From Candidatus Peribacteria bacterium (GTDB taxonomy: Bacteria; Patescibacteriota; Gracilibacteria; UBA1369; 2-02-FULL-48-14), in the NCBI GenBank assembly GCA_943349825.1, contig CALQZQ010000002.1, positions 62,001 to 126,000 on the forward strand: a stretch of DNA of 64,000 bases, read 5' to 3'. Below, in pieces: positions 9,440 to 18,831 of the stretch (the first letter of the stretch is position 1; each line of letters opens with the position of its first letter). Made by a program: the position numbers and the translations under genes. Under the pieces are notes generated by a model that did not search any database, was not told where the DNA came from, and was given only the letters and a program-made list of their open reading frames with translations.

Positions 9440-9875
9440 GGTTTTCTGTTCGGAAATAAACAGCCGTGCATCCGGCTTGTTCAGAGACACTGCAAGTCCA
9501 TCGCCCCGCCGGTAGTTCGCCTGCTCTGCTTGTATTGTCCAAAGCCGCCTGAGCAAGGAGACGGATGTCAGACTGACGACCTCGAACTTGAGTTTGATTT
9601 CCCTGAGTGTCCAGAAGAAGCCCAGCAGCCTCCATTGAAGCCCTGAGTTTTTTTGCAAAAGCTTTATTTTCGGCAAAATCAGCCCCAAAATAGGTCCAAA
9701 TCACTCCCAAATCTTCGAGATGACCTGCATCCGGGATCATTCGCCCTAAAACTTCCTCGGGAAGGGGTTGAAGTGCACTGGTATCGACACTCTCTTCTCC
9801 AGTAGGTATGCATGCTCCAAGTGGTAGGAGCATGGCACCACAGAGCAGGTCACGGCGACTTAGATTTGAATCCAT
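9423..9875 (-). CDS. hypothetical lipoprotein with twin-arginine-like signal
   Basis: N-terminus MDSNLSRRDLLCGAMLLPLGAC (RR motif followed by lipobox LGAC). Confidence 0.65.
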   Translation of the reverse strand: MDSNLSRRDLLCGAMLLPLGACIPTGEESVDTSALQPLPEEVLGRMIPDAGHLEDLGVIWTYFGADFAENKAFAKKLRASMEAAGLLLDTQGNQTQVRGRQSDIRLLAQAALDNTSRAGELPAGRWTCSVSEQAGCTAVYFRTENPKAEA

Positions 9876-9883
9876 AAATAAAG

Positions 9884-10330
9884 TTAATATCTAAAATCAG
9901 TGATTTGAGCCGTGACAGGGCCGTTGGGGTCAAATCCAGGCCAGCTAAAACTAGCCTCGTGGCGGCTCACAGTGACATCCAACAAGTGATTAGCGGTAGC
10001 TCGAGTCACGGAAGGATTGTTGAGGAGAAAAGCCAACATCTTATGAAGCACCTCTCTTACCGGCTCTGTAAAAGGCCCATCACCTCGAGAATACAAGTCG
10101 TACTGAGGAGCACTGGGATCTACTAATCTGCCTTCCACCACCAAGTAGTAGCGATCTTTTACCCGTTGAGATATTTCACCTGGAGTGTAGGCCATTACGG
10201 GATGAGCCCTAAAAACAACCCGTCGAGGGGGTTCTAAGGGCGGGGGGGTGCCATTAAAATGAGGTCCAGAGCTTTGAGTGCGACCTCTTGCCTGATCGTC
10301 GATGAAATCATCCAGAGCGGTACGGCCCAT
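9884..10330 (-). CDS. hypothetical protein
   Basis: 148-aa ORF immediately upstream of the 9423-9875 gene on the same strand. Confidence 0.6.
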   Translation of the reverse strand: MGRTALDDFIDDQARGRTQSSGPHFNGTPPPLEPPRRVVFRAHPVMAYTPGEISQRVKDRYYLVVEGRLVDPSAPQYDLYSRGDGPFTEPVREVLHKMLAFLLNNPSVTRATANHLLDVTVSRHEASFSWPGFDPNGPVTAQITDFRY

Positions 10331-10392
10331 AACCTTATTGTTAAAAAACCTGTTAAGTGATATAATTTAGAGAATAATTCACACAATTTCAA

Positions 10393-11796
10393 ATGAAACT
10401 GCATTTCTACGGTGCGGATAGGGAAGTTACAGGGTCACGTCATCTCCTGGAGGTGAACGGCAAAAAGATCCTGCTCGACTGCGGAATGTTCCAAGGCCGA
10501 CGTACCGAAGAGCGCGACAAGAATCGCGATTTTGTTTTTGATGTGAAAACCGTAGACGCTGTGATTGTTTCCCATGCGCACATCGACCACTCCGGGAACC
10601 TTCCCAACCTGGTAAAACAAGGTTTCAACGGGCCTATTTACTGCACGCATCCCACCACCGATTTGCTCGATTTCATGCTCATGGACAGTGGCTTCATTCA
10701 AGAAAAAGAAGTCGAATACATCAATGAAAAAAAGAAACTCTCCGGAGAAGAACTCGTGGAGCCCGTCTACACCACGGAAGACGTGAAAAAAGTACTACCG
10801 ATGATCAAGGGTCTTGCTTACGAGGAAGAATTCAAACTCTTCGGTACCGACGACATCATCGTGAAACTCCATGAAGCCGGACATATTTTAGGATCCGCCA
10901 TCATCGAGCTCATCATCAAAGACCAAGACGACGGCAAAACCAAGCGCTTCGCCTTCACCGGAGATCTCGGACGTAAATTCATGCCGCTGATCAAAGATCC
11001 CGTGCAAATTGAAGACGTAGACACGCTCGTGATGGAATCCACTTACGGAAATCGTCTGCACGATTCTTTGGAGGAAGCGGAAGCCAAGCTTGCGGAAATC
11101 ATCAAAACCACGGCCGCACGTGGAGGAAAAATCCTCATTCCCGCTTTCTCACTCGGACGCACTCAAGAAATCATCTACTCCATCCATGAACTCATGGACA
11201 AGAACATGATCCCTTCGCTTCCCGTTTATGTGGATTCTCCCCTGTCCGTGAACCTCACCGATGTGTTCCGCCGCAATCTGTCGGAAATGGATGAAGACAC
11301 AGCCAAAGCCTTCCTCAACGAACACGAAGATCCGTTCCGTTTTGAACAGCTCAAATACATTTCTTCCGTGGACGAATCCAAGGCGCTCAACAATCACAAC
11401 GGCCCTTGCATCATCATTTCTTCCTCAGGAATGTGTGAACACGGTCGCATTTTGCACCACATCAAAAATTCCATCGAAGATCACCGCAACACGCTGCTCA
11501 TCGTCGGCTTCCAGGCTCAAAACACCCTCGGTCGCAAACTCGTAGAAAAGATGAATCCGGTGAACGTTTTCGGAAAGCCTTACGAAGTGCGCTTCGAAAT
11601 CAAAATCATGAACGCGTACTCCGCGCATGCCGATCGCACGGATCTCATTGAATACGCTACCAAGGCCAAAGTGAAGGGCAAAATCATCCTGGTGCACGGC
11701 GAAGAACAAGCCGCACTGGACCTACAAAAGTCTCTGCAAGACGCAGGCATTAAGGATGTGCTGGTCCCTTCATTTGGAGAAACCGTTGAGCTCTAA
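10393..11796 (+). CDS. MBL-fold / beta-CASP RNA-processing exonuclease (CPSF-like)
   Basis: VSHAHIDHSGNLPNLVKQGF, MESTYGNRLH, FSLGRTQEIIY, SSSGMCEHGRILHH, YSAHADR. Confidence 0.95.
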   Translation: MKLHFYGADREVTGSRHLLEVNGKKILLDCGMFQGRRTEERDKNRDFVFDVKTVDAVIVSHAHIDHSGNLPNLVKQGFNGPIYCTHPTTDLLDFMLMDSGFIQEKEVEYINEKKKLSGEELVEPVYTTEDVKKVLPMIKGLAYEEEFKLFGTDDIIVKLHEAGHILGSAIIELIIKDQDDGKTKRFAFTGDLGRKFMPLIKDPVQIEDVDTLVMESTYGNRLHDSLEEAEAKLAEIIKTTAARGGKILIPAFSLGRTQEIIYSIHELMDKNMIPSLPVYVDSPLSVNLTDVFRRNLSEMDEDTAKAFLNEHEDPFRFEQLKYISSVDESKALNNHNGPCIIISSSGMCEHGRILHHIKNSIEDHRNTLLIVGFQAQNTLGRKLVEKMNPVNVFGKPYEVRFEIKIMNAYSAHADRTDLIEYATKAKVKGKIILVHGEEQAALDLQKSLQDAGIKDVLVPSFGETVEL

Positions 11797-12319
11797 GCAG
11801 CCCAATCACACTCAGTGCATCGTGGACCTTTCCTTCGTCCACCAGTTTTAGCGCTTCTTCAAAAGGCACCCACATCACGTCCAGGTTTTCGTCCACGTCG
11901 GGGGCGTTTTCTCCTACAGTCAAACCCTGCGCCAGGAATACATAACTTTCCTGCGTGCTCTTCGAACATTCGATCAAATATTTCCCCAGCGGAGTCCATT
12001 CAGTAGCGCTCGCTCCTGCTTCTTCCATCAGCTCGCGTTTGCCCGTCACCAGCGGATCTTCGCCTTCCTCGCGCGTACCGGCGGGGAGCTCCCACGTGAA
12101 CATTTTAACGGGATAACGCCACTGGCCCACCAGCGCCACTTCGCCCTTGTCGTTGAGCGCCACCATCGCCACACCGCTCGCCACATCCGTGTAACTGTAG
12201 TCTTTTTCAATGCCATTCACTTGCACTGTGTCACGGTAAAAATTCACATACAAACGTGAATGCATGAGCTCGTGCGTCAGCGTGGTGAAGGGATTTTTTC
12301 CGCTAGGAAGCTCCATCAT
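11750..12319 (-). CDS. NUDIX hydrolase
   Basis: Nudix box ELPAGTREEGEDPLVTGKRELMEEAG. Confidence 0.93.
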   Translation of the reverse strand: MMELPSGKNPFTTLTHELMHSRLYVNFYRDTVQVNGIEKDYSYTDVASGVAMVALNDKGEVALVGQWRYPVKMFTWELPAGTREEGEDPLVTGKRELMEEAGASATEWTPLGKYLIECSKSTQESYVFLAQGLTVGENAPDVDENLDVMWVPFEEALKLVDEGKVHDALSVIGLLRAQRFLQMKGPAHP

Positions 12320-13740
12320 TTGAGAGTGAGAGTGCGTGTGATTCCTATTTTACTCACAAAATAGCTGTCATGGGAAATGATCACCATCGCTACGTCTTGT
12401 TCCAGCAAAAATCGTTCCAAATCTTCACGCAAGAAAATATCGAGGTGATTCGTAGGCTCATCGAGCAAGAGCAAGTCCGGTTTATTCGTGAGCAAAATCG
12501 CAAATTCCAAACGACGTTGTTGCCCGTAACTCAGCTTCTTTATTTTCTCGTCGATCAGCTCAGCAGGGAAGAGATAGCCCGCCAAAATATTGCGCGTGTG
12601 AGTGTGATCAAAAATCGTCCAGCGCCCGAATTCTTCGAGCACCGTGGCCTCCGGATTGAGCTGAGAAAATTGTTTCAAATAACCCACTTTCACTTTTTCG
12701 CGCGCCTGCCGTGTGCCCACAAAATCTTTGTCTTCACCGCACAAAATCTGCAGCAGCGTGGTTTTTCCGCTGCCGTTTGGTCCACGCAAAAGCACACGTT
12801 CTCCGCTCGCAATTTTCAAATCCACGCCCTCCAGCAAATGCTTCTCACCAAAACTTTTGCGCTCAATTTTCAGGTTCAAAACCGTTCCTGCCTGCGCCGA
12901 AGCGAGGTCGCGCATCCGCACACGCGGGTCGGGCACGGGCTCGGGCGGCGCTTTCTTTTCCAAACGCTCCAGCGCCTTTTTCTTCTGCGCCACGGTCGCC
13001 GTAAATTTGTATTTAGGATGGTTCGCATTCTCGGCCAGCCACTCTTCCAGCTCCGTCACTTCACGCTGGCTAAACTCGTGCGCCGCCAACATTTTCTGGT
13101 ACCGATCGTAACGCTCCACCAAGAATTGATCGTACTTGCAGCCATAAATTTCAATGCTGTGCCGGGGCGTGATCTCCCAAATTTGGTTCGCCACCGCATT
13201 GATGAAATGCCGATCATGGGACACAAAGGCCACCGTCCCGTTGAAGCCCGTGATGAAGCCCTGTAGCCACGCGATACTTTCTTGATCCAAATGATTCGTG
13301 GGCTCATCCAAGAGTAAAATCGTAGGGTCCTGCAGCAAAAGTTCCGCGAGCCCAATTCTCACTCGCTGGCCTCCGCTCAGTTTATTCAGTTCCACCAAAG
13401 CGATCTCCGGCGCGAGCCCCAACTCTTCGTACACCATGTCGATTTTATAACTCATCCATTCTTCTTCGAGTTTGCTCTCCAAATACGCACCCACCAGCAT
13501 CGTTTCATCCGGAAAATTAATGTCCTGGTGCAAATGCGAGATCACTTCGTGCGAACAATTCACTGCTCCAGCCGAAGGCTCCAACTCGCCCTTCAAAAGC
13601 TTAATGAGCGTGGACTTCCCACACCCATTTTTACCCACAATCGCCACACGCTTCTTCGCGCTGCTGTCCAGCGACAGATCCACGTTTTCAAACAGTGTGC
13701 CACTGGGGCCTTCGTAACCGAGTTGTCGAGTGATGAGCAT
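12316..13740 (-). CDS. ABC-F family ATP-binding protein
   Basis: Two ABC cassettes (GKNGCGKST, GPNGSGKTT; LSGGQRVRIGLAELL, LSYGQQRRLEFA) separated by a charged linker. Confidence 0.94.
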   Translation of the reverse strand: MLITRQLGYEGPSGTLFENVDLSLDSSAKKRVAIVGKNGCGKSTLIKLLKGELEPSAGAVNCSHEVISHLHQDINFPDETMLVGAYLESKLEEEWMSYKIDMVYEELGLAPEIALVELNKLSGGQRVRIGLAELLLQDPTILLLDEPTNHLDQESIAWLQGFITGFNGTVAFVSHDRHFINAVANQIWEITPRHSIEIYGCKYDQFLVERYDRYQKMLAAHEFSQREVTELEEWLAENANHPKYKFTATVAQKKKALERLEKKAPPEPVPDPRVRMRDLASAQAGTVLNLKIERKSFGEKHLLEGVDLKIASGERVLLRGPNGSGKTTLLQILCGEDKDFVGTRQAREKVKVGYLKQFSQLNPEATVLEEFGRWTIFDHTHTRNILAGYLFPAELIDEKIKKLSYGQQRRLEFAILLTNKPDLLLLDEPTNHLDIFLREDLERFLLEQDVAMVIISHDSYFVSKIGITRTLTLK

Positions 13741-13791
13741 AAAAGTGGAAAATTTTCCCAGAGTGTACTATACTTTCCCTCTTTAACGAAT

Positions 13792-14595
13792 ATGGAAAAC
13801 CCAATACTGGATCAACTCTGGGAAGAAGCCTTGAAAAGGGGTCAATACCTCGATGAAGTCAACATCTTAAGGGCCCAGGGGCGAAAACCGGCTCTCAACC
13901 CACACCCGTTGTGGCTGGAAGTCCGCGCAGCCGCACTGAAAGAAAGGAGAGAGGGGCTGAGTGAGGAACACGAAGTTCATGCCAAGGTCCTTGAGACATT
14001 GGGTACTCTTTTGACGGGCAGAAAGCTCACGGATCTTTTCTCAGGAGAATCCTTAGTGCCATTGGCTCTCCTGATGGATGGAAAAATCGACCGGGTGAAC
14101 CTTCTGGACAGCGGGGAAAGCAACGCCCCTCAAATCGCCCAGCACCTCATTCAAAAGTTCAAATTGACCGGCGCTACCCTAGACAAAACAAAAGTTCCAT
14201 CCCTAGATTTACGCCCATTCCTCCGCAAATCATCTCAAGTCACCATCATCAATTCAGGTTTGGTGCTTCCTCCAGAGCTCCGCAGACCCGACTTAGCCAC
14301 GATGAGTCCCCAAGAACAAAATAACCCGCGCCTATTTCGAGCCCGCCATTTAACAGTTGCTCCCACCAGTCCCATCCACCGGTGGAGCGGGGTGCTGAAT
14401 GGACTGGACGATTGCCGTGCGGGGACCGTACTTCACGCTTTTGACGCGCCCTTTCATCCGGCAGACGACAAAGCGCTTCACGACTACTTAGCGGCAGAAA
14501 CCAAACAAGCGCGAGGTGGCTGGGAAATCGTGCAAGAAAGGAAAATAGAAGAAGAGTTAAACCTCTGGCACTTCCAGTTGGAAAAGAGGAATTGA
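13792..14595 (+). CDS. hypothetical protein
   Basis: ORF 13528-14595 trimmed to the ATG at 13792 (MENPILDQLWEEALKRGQYLD), which removes overlap with the ABC-F gene; TATACT upstream. Confidence 0.65.
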   Translation: MENPILDQLWEEALKRGQYLDEVNILRAQGRKPALNPHPLWLEVRAAALKERREGLSEEHEVHAKVLETLGTLLTGRKLTDLFSGESLVPLALLMDGKIDRVNLLDSGESNAPQIAQHLIQKFKLTGATLDKTKVPSLDLRPFLRKSSQVTIINSGLVLPPELRRPDLATMSPQEQNNPRLFRARHLTVAPTSPIHRWSGVLNGLDDCRAGTVLHAFDAPFHPADDKALHDYLAAETKQARGGWEIVQERKIEEELNLWHFQLEKRN

Positions 14596-14599
14596 GTAC

Positions 14600-14628
14600 T
14601 TGCACAAAACAACGAATCATGCTACAAT
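14600..14628 (+). promoter_or_regulatory. sigma70-type promoter TTGCAC-N17-TACAAT driving the tandem RNA repeats
   Basis: TTGCAC at 14600-14605, TACAAT at 14623-14628, spacer exactly 17. Confidence 0.7.
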
Positions 14629-14660
14629 AGTATGATGTTCGTTGAAAATACGTCTGATCC

Positions 14661-14995
14661 CGCTAGAAACTTGGTGTCAACCGGGTCGTAAGAAGCCACG
14701 CCGTCTCACGACGCTCCCTGACTCTTTACTGCCCAATACGCCCCAAGTTTCATAGCCCAAGTAAGCCTGCTTCCTTACACCACCTAGAGTGTATCGGGGC
14801 ACTATCACCTCATTTTTTCCCTTGGTACGTACTTCGGTACGTTGTGGAAAGAAAAAAGGAATAGACAGATCGCGAAAAGAAAAATCACGCTTCGGTGTGG
14901 TTCTCCTTCTAGCAAGAGACACCTCCAGTGATGGATATGTATTCAACTCTAAACTCTTATCTGATGCTGAACGGACTATGGAACATTAGGGCGTT
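14661..14995 (+). ncRNA. candidate structured non-coding RNA, copy 1 of tandem pair
   Basis: About 340-nt unit repeated at 15016. Shared blocks CGCTAGAAACTTGGTGTCAACCGGGTCGTAA, CGCCCCAAGTTTCATAGCCC, TAGACAGATCGCGAAAAGAAAAATCA, AACATTAGGGCGTT. Long-range helix GCTAGAAACTTGG/CCAAGTTTCATAGC; UUCG hairpin at 14883-14902. Confidence 0.7.
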
Positions 14996-15015
14996 ATCCG
15001 CCCCTTGAAATCTCA

Positions 15016-15360
15016 CGCTAGAAACTTGGTGTCAACCGGGTCGTAAAGATCTGGAAACGCTGGTCCCGCAAGGGCACGTCGTTCCCACGCCTTCTTTATT
15101 GCCCAATTACGCCCCAAGTTTCATAGCCCCAGTAAGCCTGGTTTACACGTCTTCCCAAAGCAGTGTGGGCCACTAGGACCTCGTTTTTCTTCAGGGACTG
15201 AGAGAAGAAAGAAAAAGGCTTAGACAGATCGCGAAAAGAAAAATCATGCTTCGGTGTGATTCTCCTTCTAGCAAGAGACATTTCCAGTGATGGTATGTAC
15301 TTCAACTTTAAACTCTTATCTGATGCTGAACCGACTATGAAACATTAGGGCGTTTTTTTT
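15016..15360 (+). ncRNA. candidate structured non-coding RNA, copy 2 of tandem pair, ending in T8
   Basis: Homologous to 14661-14995 with variable hairpin tips; ends AACATTAGGGCGTTTTTTTT. Confidence 0.7.
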
Positions 15361-15364
15361 GTGC

Positions 15365-16303
15365 TCAAGCTTTAGATAGAGCGGCCTCTCTTTTGATGTG
15401 AGCCTTTGATTTCCAGTAGAACAGAACCACTATCGCAAAGGTGACAACCGGAGAGAACCATTCAGGGATATGTAAGCCGAAGGCGTGTCCAATCATCACA
15501 CTTCCAAGCACCAGAATGGAATACATCGCACCATTTTTTAGATAGAGGTATTTTTTGATTCGTTCCACGTTCCCAACAGTGATTTGGCGCACCACAATGG
15601 CTCCCAGCCCATTTCCAAGCAAGATCAGCGGGACAGACAAAGTGAATGCAAATGCTCCCAGCACTCCATCAATAGAGAAGGTCGCGTCGATCACCTCCAG
15701 GTACATGATTTTGCTCAGATCACTCATGCCACTGGCTCCGGAAAGCATTTGTGACTCGGCTTTCTCGGCATTTTCTTTGAACCCATGAGTAATGAAAAAA
15801 GCGGTGGATCCAATCACGGCTCCAAAAGCCATAACGGGATTTTCTTTAAGGGCAAACCACACCAGCACGCTCAGCACAATGGACACCACGGCGTAAAACC
15901 AAACCCCTTGTGCATGGAAAAATTTCTCCCCTTTGATCCCATAGTTTTTGGGTTCCAAAAAGAGCCAATGGAAGAACAAAAATACAAGAAAAGTACCTCC
16001 TCCGGCCATCAAGATAGGAGCCGCGGTTTCAATAGCGGTGATGACCGCGGGGTCACTACTGAAGGTAGCGGTCAGCGAACCGATGAAACCCAGCGAAGGC
16101 ACGGTGGCCCAAACAATCACCCACGGCAACAGTCCACGAACCATAAAAACGGCGATCAAAATTCCCCAGAACAAAAACCAGCGACGAGCCTTGGCACTCA
16201 TGGTGTGCAAGACTTCCGCATTGATGATGGCGTTGTCGATGCTGCTGATCGTCTCAAAGAGACAGAGGCCTGCGACCGTCAGAAATATTGTAAACCAATC
16301 CAT
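15365..16303 (-). CDS. DUF475 / TerC-like integral membrane protein
   Basis: Multiple TM helices; LFETISSIDNAIINAEVL, MYLEVIDATFSIDGVLGAFAFT motifs. Confidence 0.88.
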   Translation of the reverse strand: MDWFTIFLTVAGLCLFETISSIDNAIINAEVLHTMSAKARRWFLFWGILIAVFMVRGLLPWVIVWATVPSLGFIGSLTATFSSDPAVITAIETAAPILMAGGGTFLVFLFFHWLFLEPKNYGIKGEKFFHAQGVWFYAVVSIVLSVLVWFALKENPVMAFGAVIGSTAFFITHGFKENAEKAESQMLSGASGMSDLSKIMYLEVIDATFSIDGVLGAFAFTLSVPLILLGNGLGAIVVRQITVGNVERIKKYLYLKNGAMYSILVLGSVMIGHAFGLHIPEWFSPVVTFAIVVLFYWKSKAHIKREAALSKA

Positions 16304-16348
16304 GGCGACAATTTAGCACCCTATTCAGAGGGATGTAAAACAAAAAAA

Positions 16349-17023
16349 TTATTTTTTTGCCCACAAAAATCCCATTCGCTTGTCATACTTCGACGGCATG
16401 AGTTTTACCGTGTAGCCCTGACGCTCAAACAAATTTTTTAAATTCACAGCGCGCATGTCCGGCCCGTATTCATGGTATTCCAAAAAATATTCCGGCACCT
16501 CCCACGCAAGTGGCCCGGCCGCCGCTAAAATCTGAAACTCGGCCCCCTCCACATCCATTTTTATCAAATCACAACCGCCCATTTTTTGCAGCACTTTTCC
16601 CAGGGTCGTCGCACTGACTTTTTGCCGCTTCATCATGCCTGGATCCACCACCAGAGAGTGGTTGTGCGAATCTTCGCTCACATTCAAAACCACGGTGCCC
16701 TCAGCACCTGCAAGCGCCGCGTTCTTCGCCGTCACCCCCTCCACACGATTCACCGCCACATGCTCTTTGAGCGCTCGAAAATTCTGCTCCTCGGGCTCGT
16801 AGGCATAAATGGGCACACTCGCATTGAGCGCCCGCGCATACAAAACGAAGTAGCCTTTGTGAGCCCCCACGTCCAAAATCCCGCGCTTTGAATTTTTAAT
16901 GGTCGGCTCCACCGGCGCATATTCCCTCAGCGAAAAAATCTCCGCAAACACCGACTGATCGGCGTCCCCACGGACGTCGATTTGGTACTTAGAGTTGAGA
17001 AAGGGGACGTGTCGCATAGGCAC
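16349..17023 (-). CDS. FkbM family methyltransferase
   Basis: ILDVGAHKGYFVLYA, YAYEPEEQNFRALKEHV, DLIKMDVEGAEFQIL. Confidence 0.9.
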   Translation of the reverse strand: MPMRHVPFLNSKYQIDVRGDADQSVFAEIFSLREYAPVEPTIKNSKRGILDVGAHKGYFVLYARALNASVPIYAYEPEEQNFRALKEHVAVNRVEGVTAKNAALAGAEGTVVLNVSEDSHNHSLVVDPGMMKRQKVSATTLGKVLQKMGGCDLIKMDVEGAEFQILAAAGPLAWEVPEYFLEYHEYGPDMRAVNLKNLFERQGYTVKLMPSKYDKRMGFLWAKK

Positions 17024-17491
17024 TCAGTCTACATCCAAAGGAGTGGAACTCAACCAAGGAGTTCCAACGCTATTGCGAACATAGTGATAAGTCATTTTGA
17101 GAGGCTGGGCCCCGGCAAAGCTGGAACGAACCGCCCTCGCTAAAAAGCTCTCGAGTGGAATCAAGTAAGACTGCGCGGTATTGGCAGAAACCGGGCGTTC
17201 AAAGACCATGGTCACTGCACAAACAGCCTCTTCTAGATGTTGGCTCTTTGCTTCCCATCCTTCAAGAGTCTTAGCCACGGCTAAAAGTAAAGCCCGAGCC
17301 AAGGCCGCAGTAGTGCAGGCGCCCAGCTCTTCAGTCGCCCGTTCAGACATCACTCTAAATTCAGTCCCATTGCATTTTTCGTGGCCCAATAAGGGTGTAA
17401 AATCCACCTTCACCTCACACCTGGAAATATTTTCTTGATGGTCCATAAAAAAACAAGACCTCAATCTAAACACATTTGATGGATAGGGCAA
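17024..17491 (-). CDS. hypothetical protein
   Basis: 155-aa ORF adjacent to the FkbM gene. Confidence 0.55.
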   Translation of the reverse strand: MPYPSNVFRLRSCFFMDHQENISRCEVKVDFTPLLGHEKCNGTEFRVMSERATEELGACTTAALARALLLAVAKTLEGWEAKSQHLEEAVCAVTMVFERPVSANTAQSYLIPLESFLARAVRSSFAGAQPLKMTYHYVRNSVGTPWLSSTPLDVD

Positions 17492-17519
17492 GGCACATTG
17501 AATGCACTCAGCACGTAAA

Positions 17520-18728
17520 TTAAAACGGCTCCGGACTATGAGGGTCCACTCGTAGTTTCCACGCCATTTTAGTAATTTCGGCGCGAGTCACAGGAAGATC
17601 GGGCCTGAATTCAGAATCGGAATACCCATTCGCCACATTGTGTAGATCAGCGAAGTGGATATAGAAGCGTTGCCAGTCTTCAGTCACATCAGAGAATCCC
17701 AGGCTCAGGTTTCCTTCGCTGGCCACTGCATAGCCTTGTGCTAGATAAGCCGCCCAAAATTCACCGTCATTTTCCACAGGGTCACTCGAATACCTGTCGT
17801 AGTTTGGATAATAGTCATCGATTCCATGGTAATCGCCACAGGCAAAGTAGGTTTCTAAAAGGATGGATAAAGCTTCTGCTCTGGTCACCGCTTGGTCAGG
17901 TCTGAAACTATCATCTTCATAGCCCGAGAGAACTCCCGCCTCAGTAGCGGCTTCTATATAAGAAAACCCCCAATGAGAAGAACTTACATCTGTGTAGCTG
18001 GCGGAGTAATCCTTTTCCAGATCAAAATCATAGGCGCAGCTGTCATTCTCTGAGTAAGGATCCATCAGTGCATTGAGAGCGATCACCAGGATTTCTGCAC
18101 GCGAAATATTTTGATCGGGCCTAAACGTGCTATCTCCATATCCCGAAACGTCTCCGAGCGTAGCCAAGGAATTGATGTAATTCTCAGCCCAATGTCCATT
18201 AACATCGGTGAAAGGTTCGTCGAGCTCATCAAATTCAATGGTGAATTCCCCCACAACCGGCTCAAAATCGACCACCGCAGAGACTTCATCCGTGGTGAGC
18301 AGCGTGAATTGATACCAATAATGAGCGCCGTCTTTAATGAAGTCTTGTCCACCCAGGCTGATCCCTCCACTATAAACTTCTCCCTGACTGATCAAATATT
18401 CCCATCCGAGCGTGGACTCAGTACAATCCCCTCCACTTTCATAAACCACTTCGTAATTGTCTCCGGAAGGATCTTCGTCCGTGATGAGCAACTCGTGTCC
18501 ACAGTTGTAATCGGGCCCCCAATACACTTCATCCTCAGAGTCTGTACTGATCGTATAAGTTCCACTCAAGCCTCCGGATCTACCCTCAGCCAAGTTTTCC
18601 TCGTAAGCCATTGAAAAATCCATTTGAATATCATAGTCAGCAAGAGAATAAGGCTCCAAAGCCGCACTGCTGAGTGGAGAAGAAACAAAAAGCGCTAAAA
18701 GGGACAAGAGAAGTAAGCGAGCTTTCAT
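17520..18728 (-). CDS. secreted S-layer homology (SLH) domain protein
   Basis: Signal peptide; repeats FTDVNGHWAENYINSLATLGDVSGYGDSTFRPDQNISRAEIL and related SLH motifs. Confidence 0.92.
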   Translation of the reverse strand: MKARLLLLSLLALFVSSPLSSAALEPYSLADYDIQMDFSMAYEENLAEGRSGGLSGTYTISTDSEDEVYWGPDYNCGHELLITDEDPSGDNYEVVYESGGDCTESTLGWEYLISQGEVYSGGISLGGQDFIKDGAHYWYQFTLLTTDEVSAVVDFEPVVGEFTIEFDELDEPFTDVNGHWAENYINSLATLGDVSGYGDSTFRPDQNISRAEILVIALNALMDPYSENDSCAYDFDLEKDYSASYTDVSSSHWGFSYIEAATEAGVLSGYEDDSFRPDQAVTRAEALSILLETYFACGDYHGIDDYYPNYDRYSSDPVENDGEFWAAYLAQGYAVASEGNLSLGFSDVTEDWQRFYIHFADLHNVANGYSDSEFRPDLPVTRAEITKMAWKLRVDPHSPEPF

Positions 18729-18831
18729 AATTCAGAGGTAAGTCGCACTTACCCTATCACAGGGAGCGGGTGAGGGGAATATCCTCAAAAGTCGAGCAGT
18801 TGTGCTACACTGCACTCCCATTTCTCATTCA

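Noticed and set aside
14677-15305. Minus-strand ORFs of 89 and 69 aa with similar sequences (SLE.SLARRR.TPK.DFSFRDLS)
   Set aside because: Differences between the two copies fall at codon positions 1 and 2 as often as 3 (ACC/ATC, CGT/CAT, GTG/ATG), while plus-strand hairpins are preserved. RNA is the better explanation.
14661-15360. Group I intron, tmRNA, RNase P RNA, 6S or SRP RNA as explanation of the tandem repeats
   Set aside because: I could not find the conserved cores of these RNAs; the ATAGTCC-like string on the minus strand is too short to support a group I intron.
15361-16303. Tandem RNA as a yybP-ykoY type riboswitch for the TerC-like gene
   Set aside because: The DUF475/TerC-like gene is convergent, so the RNA cannot be its leader.
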